A DNA stretch of 34,118 nt, from NCBI GenBank assembly GCA_019649035.1, contig BMAT01002748.1:51122-85239 (forward strand), read 5' to 3'. The notes below the pieces were generated by a model. It saw nothing but the letters and a program-made list of their open reading frames with translations, was not told the origin of the DNA and ran no database searches. This document shows, piece after piece, positions 11,301 through 20,190 of this stretch (within the stretch, counting starts at the first letter, position 1; each line of letters begins with the position of its first letter). Source of the DNA: Elysia marginata. Taxonomy: Eukaryota > Mollusca > Gastropoda > Plakobranchidae. The position numbers were made by a program, and so were the translations under genes.

Positions 11301-12759
11301 TTCTGATTATCACCTCTTTGGGCCACTGAAACGTGAGCTGGCAGGAAAGCGCTTTGATGACAATGAAGAGCTTGTTGACCATGTGCGGAAATGGCTACAA
11401 AACCTTGACGGAAGTTTCTTCCAAGAGGGTATCTATTCCATGGTGCGGCGTTGGCAGAAGTGTGTTGACAGACTTGGCTGTATCGTAGAGAAATGAAGGA
11501 CGAGTCAAGGTATGATCATGTGCAAGAATTTTGTTGATTGCATAAAAAACGCGGATTTTACAGGCATTTTTCGGTTAATTATGAAAGAGCCCTCGTAGAA
11601 TGTAAAATTAACTGTAAATCTCAATCATTACTTGAATTTAATTTATAAAGACCGTCAGCATTTGCTTTCTTAAACTCCAAGGAAACCACCACGTTGATCT
11701 AAAACAGGGAAACTCCGAAAGGGATGGAAACTCTCTCTCTCTCTCAAAAGATAAAAGTACTGTCAACAAATACTTCGTCAAGTTTGTGTTCCTTAAAAAG
11801 AATTTTCCTTAATCATTTCCTACTACGGTATTTTTCTCTTGAAATGCACAAATCCTTGCTACCCCCAAGCATGAGTTGTTTAAACTCTTTCTCAAATCAG
11901 ATATAGACATTATGCACATTATAAATAAAGGAAACCCATAGACAGACTGGTATTAATTTTTTTTTTACTGAAGGAAGGAAAAGAAGACACTCTGCTCCCC
12001 ACATGTGTCTTTTGTTATATTTACAAAGTTTCTTTTTATTTGTAGTAACACAAATCCGGACTTTAAAGTGTATGGAGTGGCTAGAGTTTCTCTCCTCAGA
12101 TTTCTTGTTAAAAAAAATTGTGTAGACATTTAAGTTCAACTGTACCCAAATGTTTTGCAACTGTTCGTATTGATTTGAGGTGGAGTATGGCATTGTCTTC
12201 CTCTGTGAAACCTTTAGAAAGGATGAAGCAAAACCTTGAGATGACAATGCCAATTATGACTAAGAATAAAATTTAATAAGGGGCAGAAGAAAAGTGAACA
12301 CGTGGCATTCATAGCCGTAGTATGGTAAGATGTGTGGCGTCATGTTGTAGTGGTAGACACGCTTGGCTCTGAGACAGGGAGGCGTAGGGTTTGCTTTGCT
12401 TCATCATGTCAGCATTAAGTCCTTGGGAAAGGCTTTTTATAAACATTTCCTTGTCTCAGCCAGTCCTTAATTGAGAACCATACTATAGGCAGTGAAATGT
12501 CTTGTCTGTATCTTAGAGTGATGTGTTTTATTACTTTTAAATGTTGCATCTATGTGCGTTCAGAAGATAATTTGGTTGGTAGTGGCTTGGTGGGAAACCT
12601 GTGTAGAGCACCAAGAGCATTTAGTGAATAGGGTGCTATATAAAACGTTGTTCTTTACTTCTCCTTGAATTAGTAATATACTTTTTTGGTTTCAGGGTGA
12701 TAATCTACTTCAAGAAATACTGCAACATTTCGGCTATTGCACAAGCTTCTTTGGACTGA
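5111..12759 (+). CDS. BNIP3: BNIP3/NIX-family mitophagy receptor (five exons; first coding exon not in view)
   Basis: Coding exons are 5111-5330, 7771-7831, 8457-8515, 9091-9261 and 12696-12759. All have GT/AG borders and compatible phases, giving 191 residues plus a missing short N-terminus; human BNIP3 is about 194. Seen in order: SWVELHY with the LC3-interacting WVEL core, SMERLLIDAQRES, a Ser/Pro-rich stretch, EWMWDWSSRPE, FRHPGS, SVRNTKVMSKTGVFS, then a hydrophobic anchor and a KKY-containing tail. This order and these blocks are diagnostic of BNIP3/BNIP3L. Family members sit in the outer mitochondrial membrane by a C-terminal anchor, dimerise, and recruit ATG8 proteins for mitophagy; some promote cell death. 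The first visible exon begins with two bases of a split codon, so an upstream exon ending in phase 1 is required. I found no convincing ATG-plus-donor in 1-5110. A BNIP3 versus BNIP3L split is a vertebrate distinction and is not meaningful here. Confidence 0.93.
5404..5560 (-). mobile_element. Partial MITE, short GTCTTGC family
   Basis: GTCTTGCAACCAGTGCAAAT at 5404 is the reverse-complement right terminus of the 17807-18022 family, so this copy is inverted. Similarity fades past about 5510 and no opposite end was seen. It lies at the 5' side of BNIP3 intron 2, about 70 bases after the exon 2 donor. Confidence 0.5.
5761..7110 (-). mobile_element. 5'-truncated non-LTR retrotransposon (RTE/Proto2-like LINE) with dead reverse transcriptase
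   Basis: Read on the - strand, 7029-6394 encodes a reverse transcriptase core. It has CFIDYTKAFDRVRH (motif A), GIRQGCVLSPDLF (motif B) and ITYADDTVLIA (motif C, YADD). After a nonsense codon at 6394-6396 the same frame continues with YLGTIITSDG through LLYGCEAWTIS. A frameshift near 6150 leads to MWFLRRMLRIPWTD and FLGHVMRRE, and another near 5970 to the C-terminal tail ending near KHGT. The 3' end carries a TGATGATGATAATAA-type tail near 5780-5761. The endonuclease and N-terminal part are missing beyond about 7110. Clade assignment (RTE or Proto2-like) is from memory of family style and is uncertain. The element lies antisense in BNIP3 intron 2. Confidence 0.88.
6394..7029 (-). pseudogene. 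LINE reverse transcriptase core (fragment)
   Basis: An open stretch of 211 codons holds RT motifs A, B and C with YADD intact. It lacks the endonuclease domain and the first part of the fingers, and is cut by stop codons and frameshifts further downstream. It is probably not a functional protein. The upstream frame continues weakly to about 7098 (IFIALPKKQGATE), which shows the annotated start is not the original one. Confidence 0.85.
7771..7831 (+). CDS. BNIP3: BNIP3 homologue, exon 3 (Ser/Pro-rich, acidic)
   Basis: This small 61-base exon follows the polypyrimidine acceptor TTCCTTTTCAG and is followed by the donor GTAGGG. It reads SPKSPSSPNSEWSNDDWRSKQ with its first Ser codon split from exon 2. 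The three SP dipeptides are possible proline-directed phosphorylation sites (inference). Sequence conservation with vertebrate BNIP3 is weak here; the call rests on phase continuity and position between two strongly conserved exons. Confidence 0.8.
8132..8430 (+). mobile_element. Degraded pogo/Tigger-like non-autonomous element
   Basis: Starts with TA then CAGTAGAACCCCTTTGAGCC, a typical pogo/Tigger-type terminus. It ends with a degenerate reverse complement, GGTTTTTAAGGGATTTCGTTT, before TA (8431-8432). About 299 bases with no coding capacity. The right terminus is poor, so the boundary is tentative. It ends only about 25 bases before the BNIP3 exon 4 acceptor. Confidence 0.4.
8457..8515 (+). 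CDS. BNIP3: BNIP3 homologue, exon 4 (WDWSSRPE block)
   Basis: This 59-base exon follows TTTCAATAG and ends at the donor GTAAGT (8516). It encodes DPGTEWMWDWSSRPEVQQS. The EWMWDWSSRPE stretch is the most conserved internal block of the BNIP3/NIX family and overlaps the region described as BH3-like in mammals. Without splicing the frame stops immediately after the exon (GTG TAA). Confidence 0.93.
8585..8805 (+). mobile_element. Second LINE 3' fragment, same family as 5761-7110 but opposite strand
   Basis: On the + strand the frame reads YHIMRIESLE, then GTLNGKRSS, then EKMIDGLTKWLGTGNVAETL, with stop codons between. This parallels the C-terminal end of the larger copy (GHVMRREK, TTGKLDRKRS, EKMMDGLKR). 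Only about 220 bases remain. It lies within BNIP3 intron 4. Confidence 0.6.
9091..9261 (+). CDS. BNIP3: BNIP3 homologue, exon 5 (most of the membrane anchor)
   Basis: The acceptor TGTATTTGTAG precedes 9091 and the donor GTAAGT starts at 9262. The exon encodes FRHPGSLGSKRHSPLSVRNT, KVMSKTGVFSLANL and then the hydrophobic segment PTLLLTHACTFFLGAA. The last alanine codon is split across the intron, so the transmembrane helix itself is interrupted by a 3.4-kb intron. Intron retention would give a stop at the very next codon (GCG TAA). Confidence 0.93.
10229..11595 (+). mobile_element. Complete mariner-type DNA transposon with TA target duplication
   Basis: Both ends begin CGAGGGCTCTTTCA and stay similar for about 36 bases, with a few substitutions. 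They are flanked by TA at 10227-10228 and 11596-11597. The 1367-bp length is normal for mariner. Inside is a broken DD34D transposase on the + strand. It sits in the last BNIP3 intron, in the same orientation as the gene. Confidence 0.95.
10391..11496 (+). pseudogene. Mariner transposase pseudogene (DD34D)
   Basis: ATG at 10391 opens an N-terminal helix-turn-helix region (WSKEEIRAVIHFLNAKSLNS through YHWCNLF), which stops at 10682-10684. A shifted frame gives WVPKRLTDNHKEQRLDICRE and the first aspartate in VTGDETWLHHCTPETK. A third frame gives VILHHDNATPHTA and HSPDLAPSDYHLF, with 34 residues between the second and third aspartates, ending EK and TGA at 11494-11496. The three pieces lie in three frames, with an apparent Trp-to-stop change near 11090-11095 of the conserved frame or just before it. 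About 20 extra codons precede the first aspartate. The three catalytic aspartates survive but no intact protein can be made. Confidence 0.93.
12325..12655 (+). mobile_element. SINE-like element with tRNA-type head and L2/CR1-like tail
   Basis: The head GTTGTAGTGGTAGACACGC resembles a tRNA A-box region, and GGCGTAGGGTTTGC a decayed B-box. The 3' end, GAGCA...GGGTGCTATATAAAAC at about 12607-12646, resembles the tail shared by V-SINE-type elements and L2-like LINEs. No clear target duplication was seen. It ends just before the last BNIP3 exon. Confidence 0.45.
12696..12759 (+). CDS. BNIP3: BNIP3 homologue, last coding exon
   Basis: The acceptor TTTTTTGGTTTCAG precedes 12696. The exon completes the split alanine codon, then reads VIIYFKKYCNISAIAQASLD and a TGA stop at 12757-12759. 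It supplies the end of the anchor and a short tail with two lysines after the helix. That matches the position of the short basic tail that follows the anchor in mammalian BNIP3. Confidence 0.88.
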
Positions 12760-14120
12760 ACTAGTATGACGTTGGAAAAAGGAATTTTCTTTATGGTCAA
12801 GTTCTAACACAGAAACATTAGCAGCCTGGTCATGTCAATCTTTGATACAAAGTGTCACAGTGATGGATCTCTTGCTTGGTGAAGAAAGGCATCCAGTTTG
12901 GAGTTGTATTTTTTTTTTTCGATTTTTTAAAAAAATTTCTTTTTAAGTTGTCCTTTTACAGTTCGTCTTACATTTGTAAGTGCAACCTTTGACTCTATGT
13001 GTGTCTGTATATGCTTATTTTGCTGCGGTGTTGCCTATATTTTTTGTTGGTTTCACTACTTCTTTAATTTGAAAGATAACAGTTTTTGTGGCTTTCTTTT
13101 TAAAAAAAAAAAAATTTTTATTGACTTCAATTTTTTTTTTTAGGTTTTAAGTGTATATTTTCAGTCATAAATATATTGGGCAGACACTTATTTTAGGGGT
13201 CATTGTAATAATGGTATTTTAAACAGATCAATTTGTCAGCTTTGATCTATGTAACGCTAATTGAGATATTTATGTATTTTTGCATGCAATGCAAATCTGG
13301 AGATTTTTTACCCATATCCAGTTTGTCATCTGTTTATTGGCTAGTTTCACAGCTCAAAATAACGCTAGAAGTTGTTTTTGTTCATCAAATATAGATGAGC
13401 TGAAAGTTATGGTTTTAATTAAGTTTGTCTTTCTGACAATAGCTGTTGCGTTTCAATCTTATATTTTTAAAAGATGAAAAATTCCTTTCTGGGATTATTA
13501 CAAATTTTACTATTATTTTTTGCATGCGACCAATGCAGCTGACTTTGGAAACTTAAAAGTTGTTTTTTCCCCAGTGTTTGGTATCTTTGGTTTATAAACG
13601 TAGTTTAAATATTTTTTGCAAGTGACTTATTTCTCTCTGATGATGGAGAACAACTTTTTGTACCAGGCAAATTATTGTCTTCACTTGCCGTATTGCTTTT
13701 AAACTTTTTAGACTATAATATTCCTTTCCACATGAATCAAAGAAAAAAATCCTATCTTAGCTGAACTGCACAGGTGCAGTAAAACTTTATTCTCTAAGGT
13801 CTATAGATGTAATTTTTAGTCTTTGATTTCTAACTTGCAATTATTTTAGTTTTTTTTAGAGAAACTTTGAGTTTCCTGTTAAAAAAATGTAAGGAAAAAA
13901 TCCTGCTTTACTTCTGGCTTTTTTTTTTCTTTGGACTCGTACTAGTCAAGCTCTCCGGTAAGAGTGGTACAAAGAGAATGTTTATCTTGAATTAAAAAAA
14001 AAAACTTTGGCCCTCAGTCTCTTCTTTTCATTTGATACAGCCAGTTATTGTACATCCCATGCCTTAAATAGATATTTCATTTTTGTTTGAAACTAAATAA
14101 AGCATTTACTTTATACTTTT
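12760..14120 (+). other. BNIP3: Probable 3' untranslated region of the BNIP3 homologue
   Basis: No further coding signal follows the stop at 12757-12759. The stretch is very AT-rich with many long T and A runs, for example near 12906-12940, 13100-13142 and 13918-13930. The first canonical AATAAA in sense orientation is at 14096-14101, followed by a T-rich stretch, so the 3' UTR could be about 1.35 kb. The exact end is inference. Confidence 0.45.
14096..14101 (+). terminator. Candidate polyadenylation signal AATAAA for the BNIP3 homologue
   Basis: This is the first canonical AATAAA after the stop codon, with T-rich sequence 15-50 bases downstream. A second AATAAA at 15343-15348, followed by a GT/T-rich stretch, is an alternative that would give a 2.6-kb 3' UTR. 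Confidence 0.4.
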
Positions 14121-14241
14121 ACTTTTAGAAAGTTTTTTTTTTCAGGAAAGTTATAAAATTTACATATATGTATAAACAAGGCATTCAAGGTGTTATCCAT
14201 TTTTTCTTATTTGTAAATGCTTGTGCTCAAATCATACAATA

Positions 14242-14312
14242 CAGTGGACCTTGGATCCAACCAACTCCTCGGTATAATGTAGGAAGTATGTTGAAGTCAA
14301 GGTTCAATGAAA
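14242..14312 (+). repeat. Isolated pogo/Tigger-like left terminus
   Basis: TA followed by CAGTGGACCTTGGATCC, then CCTCGGTATAATGTAGGA, has the look of a pogo-type element end. No matching right end was found downstream. It may be a decayed or truncated copy. Confidence 0.3.
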
Positions 14313-16670
14313 GCAATAATTCCTAAAAGTAGCCCGACAGGAGCAAAAGGTGAAAGTTCTTTATGATCTACAAACTACAATATCTATTTAGAAGTAGAAA
14401 GGATAGAACAAAGAAGCATAGTGCTGCAACAGTTCAAGTTTTGCAATGTTAGCCTTTGCTGTCTTCTGATACTGAAGTCTTTAAATATCTTTCTCTCTGA
14501 CAGTTGTATTGCTGATAAAATGAGGAACATTTCATAAAAATAGGCTAAGGAAAGACCCACCATTGGTTTCAGTTTCACTTTTTGTTTGTTAAACACAAGA
14601 TTAGTCTGAAGTTAGTTTGTTCTATGGTACAAGAGGAAATTTATAAAGGTTAAAGAAGAGAAAAAAACGGGACTTTAATTCAGTTAGGTTGTTGGATTGG
14701 AGGTCCGCCGTATTGAATTGTTGGGTTGTCTTTTTTTTTGTCATTTGAACCTAACCTGAAGGAAATATTCAAGTCCTAACAATTTCTTCCTTACGAGAAA
14801 TTCCAACTAATTTTGAACCATTACTCTTGATATGAATTTTGAAAAACTGAGGCATTAATGTTCTAATTGTTCTTAACTGTTTAAAAAGGCATTTTTCAAA
14901 ATATATTCACATAAGATTTAAAATTCAAAGCATATACATGTATTAATGTCAAAGATGTATGAACATGATACACTGATGCATCTAATTGTGAACTTTGTTG
15001 TACCTTAATTTCATTGAGTTGTTTATCTTTCAATACCAAAAAATGGAATACATTTTCTCTTACACTTTGATAAAAATAATGATATTTTGGCCATCCTTAG
15101 GCTTTTTTGTATTGCTACCAATGAACAATAAGAAATATATCACATATTTGGATTAAGTCACTTAACATAAGAGGGCAATTTCTAAATTATTTATAGCATG
15201 GAAATGGATAAACTGACTTTTTTTTTCCAGAAATTTCCTGTACACACATATCTTGCAATATTTTTTTCTAAATAGTGTAGTGTACAGTTTGAGTATTTGC
15301 TCTAGGCAAAAGCTGAATCAACCCCTCACTCGAATGTCTGTAAATAAAATAGAATTGCAATGAATATGTTAAGATTTGTTTTTCTGGTAATTGGTATTTC
15401 CCTACTTTTGACTTGTTTTGTTAAAATTCTTAGCTGAATGTACACTCATGTAACATAAGAAAATTGTGTCTCTCACTCTCAAACTTTTCTTTGCTCAAAA
15501 AAAAAATGTTCATGAAATTTGTCTACGCCGCCTCTATTCTTTATATTTGTGCTGAAAAATGTTTGATTATATTTAGAAAAAAATTGTTGAAAATTGTTTT
15601 ATTATCTATTCAATGTGTCAGATTGGGAGCAAACCTCAACATAGGAACGAAACAAACCCTTAGAGCCATTATCTTCACTACAGTGATAGATTTAGCATTC
15701 AGTTACTCTGTGAAAAAAGATTTAGCATGGACATGCTCTCTAAAAACAAATTATGAAGAGAAAATATTCACAGACAGTTCATGATCCCTGAGTTGTGCAT
15801 TCTTGGGTAATTTCTAAGGAGAAAATTGTGAAGACTTAAGTTAACTTTTTTTCAAATTCACACTTTATCTTTCTCTCTTAGTGAAATAGAACTTAGGCAG
15901 GTTGATCATCAAACTCAAATTTAGCATACTCCTTGATTGCCTCATTTTGTTTTTCAATTTCTAGTGTATAAGTTAGTGTCAAAAAAAAGTAACCTGATAC
16001 TCATTGTAATGTTAGTATGTACGTAATACTTGGATGGAAATTTTTGCCTTTTTATTACGACCTCCACTCAACATGTGATTTATTTGATCCCTTGCTTCAA
16101 CATATTTTGCTGAATTTTTGGAAAACAAGCCATGAAGAAACATACAAGCACAAGTGAAATGCTATATAATTGAGGATCTTGGATCAAATTGCAGTTATTG
16201 AGCAATATCTGTAGAGAGGTTGCTTTCTTTTTTTTTCTTTTCGCAACTGTTGATGAAGAGGTAGAAACTGGACAGAATAAAAGCAGAGCTGCCAACGAGT
16301 ACCAATTTCAGTATTTTAGTACCTGAATGACTACCAAAACATTGGAGTACTGATGACACACCTAAAATCTGAAATTAGCTTTGACTTGGGAAAATATTTG
16401 TCATTAATAAAATTGAAGAGAAATTATAAAGTCTAGGCCTATAAGATTAGAAAATGCACCAGATAATAAAAAAAAACAAGTTTATGTCTTTTGGGTAAAC
16501 ATAAGTTTTTTATATAGTAATCAATCGAAAGTAGAGACAGTTCAACTTCAAATATCAAGGATTGGACTTTGTTCTTGAAGCTAGCACCAAAATGCTTTGG
16601 AAAATACTGAAATGAAGGTCTTAAAGTACTAGACCTGTTTGATTAGGGGTTTGCAGCTCCGTAAAAGCTG

Positions 16671-16956
16671 GACTGGTCAGGCCTAGCGGTAAGACACTCA
16701 CTCAGAGATTGGGAGGTGCACGGTTCGATCCCCGGCCAAGTCAAACGAAGGACTTTAAATTTGGTATTAGCAGTTGAGCCGCCTAGTGTCTGGCATTATG
16801 GATTTTGTGTTAAGTCTGTTCGGCCCGGTATCAGGATAATGTGACTGGGTGTGGTGTATGCTAGCGCTCCTTACATCACAGTGTGGCAGCACTCTTTCAG
16901 TTGTCTTCAGCGCCGTCTCTGATATAACCTCAAGTTGACTGGGACGTTAAAAAAAT
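16671..16956 (+). mobile_element. tRNA-derived SINE
   Basis: The head contains an A-box-like GGCCTAGCGGTAAGA (about 16680-16694) and a near-consensus B-box, GGTTCGATCCC, at 16722-16732. This gives an internal pol III promoter. The body from about 16755 (TTGGTATTAGCAG...) through GTGTCTGGCATTATGG to GACGTTAAAA matches, in reverse orientation, the LINE tail at 33400-33610. It ends in an A-rich tract near 16956. It is intergenic. Confidence 0.85.
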
Positions 16957-17309
16957 CTATTAAACCAGACAACAGATGGAAAAAAATTTGAACAATTCAG
17001 TCCAGATATATCAAACTCCACAGGAATAAAATTTTATTTTGAATAATGAGTATAATTTGTAAAACAAAAGAGAGATCTTATTGGAAATCTGAATGCAGTT
17101 TGAATGATGTAAATGCATTTTTATCATAAGTTTAACTGTAATTTTGAAAATTTCGTATAAATGGCCTTGTGCTTCATTATTAATATATTTATCATTTTGT
17201 ATGTTGTAATCATTTATAGCGTGTTCATGGCATCAATTAATATTTCTTGTTGATTTACAAGAGGTAGACAAGATATATCTCCGGCATCTGACAATTGTGG
17301 ATAGAACAA

Positions 17310-17546
17310 CAATATTTCTCAAGGCCTAGAATGAATGAGTTGGAAATTGGAAATTTTAGTTTTGAGAAATGTCATCAAAGGTAGATTTATTATCTTTGTT
17401 TCTACATTTTATGTCACATGATTTCTAATATCTTTCCATAATATTTGAATAACTTTTCTGGTTTAAAAGTGTTTTTTTTTTTAAATATCAACACCTTGTA
17501 TTGTAATAATTTGCAACTTCTGACTCATTCACACTATTTGCAAGAC
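17310..17546 (+). mobile_element. MITE, short GTCTTGC family (left end unclear)
   Basis: The right end (TGACTCATTCACACTATTTGC, then AAGAC at 17542-17546) and the inner ATATCAACACC motif match the neighbouring copy at 17807-18022. The left end is decayed, with GAATGAGTTGG near 17330 as the remaining terminal match. Confidence 0.5.
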
Positions 17547-17806
17547 ATATATGCTGTACATACTTTTTCTGTTGTTTTTTTTTTTCAACACACTCATCAA
17601 CAGCTATATTTATACATATAAATTAAAATGTATCTACCATGTAAAAAAAATCAATCGGGAACAGCATTTTTTTTCCATAAATCATGAACTGCATTTCTTT
17701 TCTTTGTGTGAGAGTTTGTTTCAATACCAGTCTCAATTTTTTAAGTGAATGTAAAAAAGTAATGAAAAAATAATCTTGTAAACACTGCAAAACATGTAAC
17801 TGGTTT

Positions 17807-18022
17807 GTCTTGCCTATCAGTCCAAATGAGTTGGATGTCAGGGAAAATGTAAATTTATTCCTCTTTTTCTCTTATCCCAATATCTTCCCACAAAATTTTG
17901 TTAATTTCATGCAATTTTAACATTTGGAAGCCCAGAAAAAAAATGAATATTCAAAGTATCAACGCTCTGAAGCTGTTATGTAAAAATTGTAAAATCCGAC
18001 TCACTTGCACAGGTTGCAAGAC
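17807..18022 (+). mobile_element. MITE, short GTCTTGC family
   Basis: Begins GTCTTGCCTATCAGTCC and AAATGAGTTGGATGTC; ends with the inverted form CCGACTCACTTGCACAGG and TTGCAAGAC. It is 216 bases, non-coding, with termini related to those of the 440-bp MITEs. Target duplication is not clear (GTTT versus ATTT). Confidence 0.7.
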
Positions 18023-19289
18023 ATTTATATTATAAACTAATGTGAAATAATGTCTGGTATTCAAAACAAAAATAATAAAAGAGAAATATCTCGTAAACTA
18101 AAGGCTTGCTTTACCTTCTTTATATTTTTTTTTTACTTTTTATGCTTAGACATTTTAATAGTATACTGATGGTCTTGTGCAAAACGGTCTAAGTCTGAGA
18201 ATTATTCAAAATTTTGAAGGGGAGGTAACTGTTTTTTAAAATGTATGTAGGCCCTACACCTGAAATTGATTTTGTTCAAAACTATTTTTGCACTTAAAAG
18301 TCTCTTGCATGAGTGTATTGTATAACTGCAGTTGGATTATTTCTTTCATATAAATAAGTGTTTGACTATTTATTCCGTGAACAAGCAATTCTGGTCTTTT
18401 CCTTTTTACACAAAATTTGTGGGGACATAGACGTAATAAAACCTGGTTGCCGTTACATAATAAAACAAAATCCTAAGGCTTGTTACCAATGCCCCAGTTT
18501 GCAACATTATCAGACAAACTAACGCAAACCAAATGAATAAAGCCCATTATAGAATGCATGGGATTGCCTAGAACTAAAAGTTACATGAAATATATGAAAA
18601 GTCTGTTATGGGGGAAAAGCTTGAAAGATTGAAAAGTTTCACACCTATTATGCACTACCATAGACGATAGGTATTTGAGTTCTAAAAGTCTTGATCAATT
18701 GACTATTGTGGTGAGGGCACAGCCATGGAAATAGCTTTAGGTAAGATCAGCCCATTTTGTCATGAGTAGGGAGCCGGAAGAAAGAGATTCAAAATTCTAA
18801 ACTCGACATCTAAACTGTACAGTATGAAAAAGTCAACACCTCTGAACCGCAAAATATGTAGACCTCAAGCAAGGGTTGACTTTAACCATTACGAAAATAG
18901 AAAGAAGCACAAAATACAGTTGACTTTAGGCAAGATTTTCCCTTAAAGGTGTTGACTTCAAGATATTTTCCAACGCTAATGCATACAAGTACTTTTGAAA
19001 GTTTTTTTTTTCTTTTGGTTTGCTTTTTTTACTGTCTTTATGTGGTGAAGAGGAAAGTGTGTGAGGCAGCCAGTGTGATTCAAGCACAAGTCAAAATTTT
19101 GATGTACAGTATTGAGAGGTTAATATTTTCTAAAACTGTACTCTAATGTACTCTAAGTCCTTGAAAACGTTAAAAACATTATGACTCTAGTTGACCTAAA
19201 CCATTAGTTTTTTTTTTTTTTTATTTTAAACCTTCAGAGAATAAGATTAGCAAATTATTATATGTATTTGAAGGAATCTAAATAAAAAT
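18023..19289. other. Intergenic, unassigned
   Basis: No coding or RNA signal. A 12-base inverted pair, AAGTCAACACCT (18830 region) and AGGTGTTGACTT (18947 region), about 105 bases apart, hints at a small decayed element. The evidence is too thin to name it. Confidence 0.5.
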
Positions 19290-19585
19290 GTCTTGCTTTC
19301 AGGGCAAATAAGTCGGAAGTAGGACATTTTTTGTTTGTTAAGTTTTTGAAAAAACACCATTTACATTCATTTAACATGAAGGTCGAGGTTTTCTCTTTTT
19401 TTTCTCCTAGATCTATACTTTAAATTTAAAAACAAAAGTGTAATATTTTTCTACAAAATATTTACAATTTTATGATTTATTTATGTTTGGAAGCTTAGAA
19501 AAATGTTTTATTTACTTCATTGTAAATAGCAAAGCCTTTGAAGGTAAAAATTGCGATACCGTACTCATTTACCCTGGAACAAGAC
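19290..19585 (+). mobile_element. MITE, short GTCTTGC family
   Basis: Begins GTCTTGCTTTCAGGGCAAAT then AAGTCGGAAG; ends GTACTCATTTACCCTGGAAC then AAGAC. Internal AATATTTTTCTACAAAAT and a GAAGCTTAGAAAAA segment resemble the copies at 17807 and 23093. It is 296 bases, longer than the others, and non-coding. Confidence 0.6.
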
Positions 19586-20190
19586 AAAAGGTGCTTGATT
19601 TATCCTTTTTGCCACTATAATACTTCATAAGGATTTAACAATCACATCTACCACTTTGCGTTCCCATACTACAATCTCTCCAAATAACCTTGCCTTATAC
19701 AATTTAGTATTTACTTCTAGTTTTACAAATTTGAAAATCATGACAAATTGAAGCAAAACTTTTTAATCAGTGCAATAAAGGATATAGTTTATTTGAGATT
19801 GACATGTCTGCACAAACCACATGCTTTACAAGAATATATATGCGGCTGATGCAATATCCTATGGATATTTGTGGTAGTTAGCATTTACTCAGTAACACAG
19901 TATATGTGTATGTAAAATGAACTCATATGCAGAAAGTAAAAAAGCGTAACCAATGAAGTAAAGATAATATTAAGAAAAGCACAACAATATCTGGGTTTTA
20001 CATTGGGAGAGAATCATGGCGTTTTGTCTATATATGATCTTTGTTTGGAATAATCTATGAAATAAGCCCTGGTTAAAGGAAGCTTCTCAGATTAAAAAAA
20101 AATGTTTGCTTGGGGACTTGTGTACCCTTATAAGTTGGAGGAAATGGAAAACAACATCACCCAAGCATTAACGTAATATAGCATTAGATT

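Larger units (their letters stand above)
14125..17300. other. Intergenic, mostly unassigned
   Basis: Apart from the pogo-like end at 14242 and the SINE at 16671-16956, I see only AT-rich DNA. An alternative AATAAA for the BNIP3 transcript is at 15343. The short ORFs here are low in complexity and unsupported. Confidence 0.6.

Noticed and set aside
16671-16745. Possible tRNA gene
   Set aside because: The B-box is good, but no acceptor stem or anticodon arm could be folded and the sequence continues into a SINE body.
18830-18960. Small inverted repeat with AAGTCAACACCT arms
   Set aside because: Arms of only 12 bases, no target duplication and no second copy in the window; too weak to call an element.
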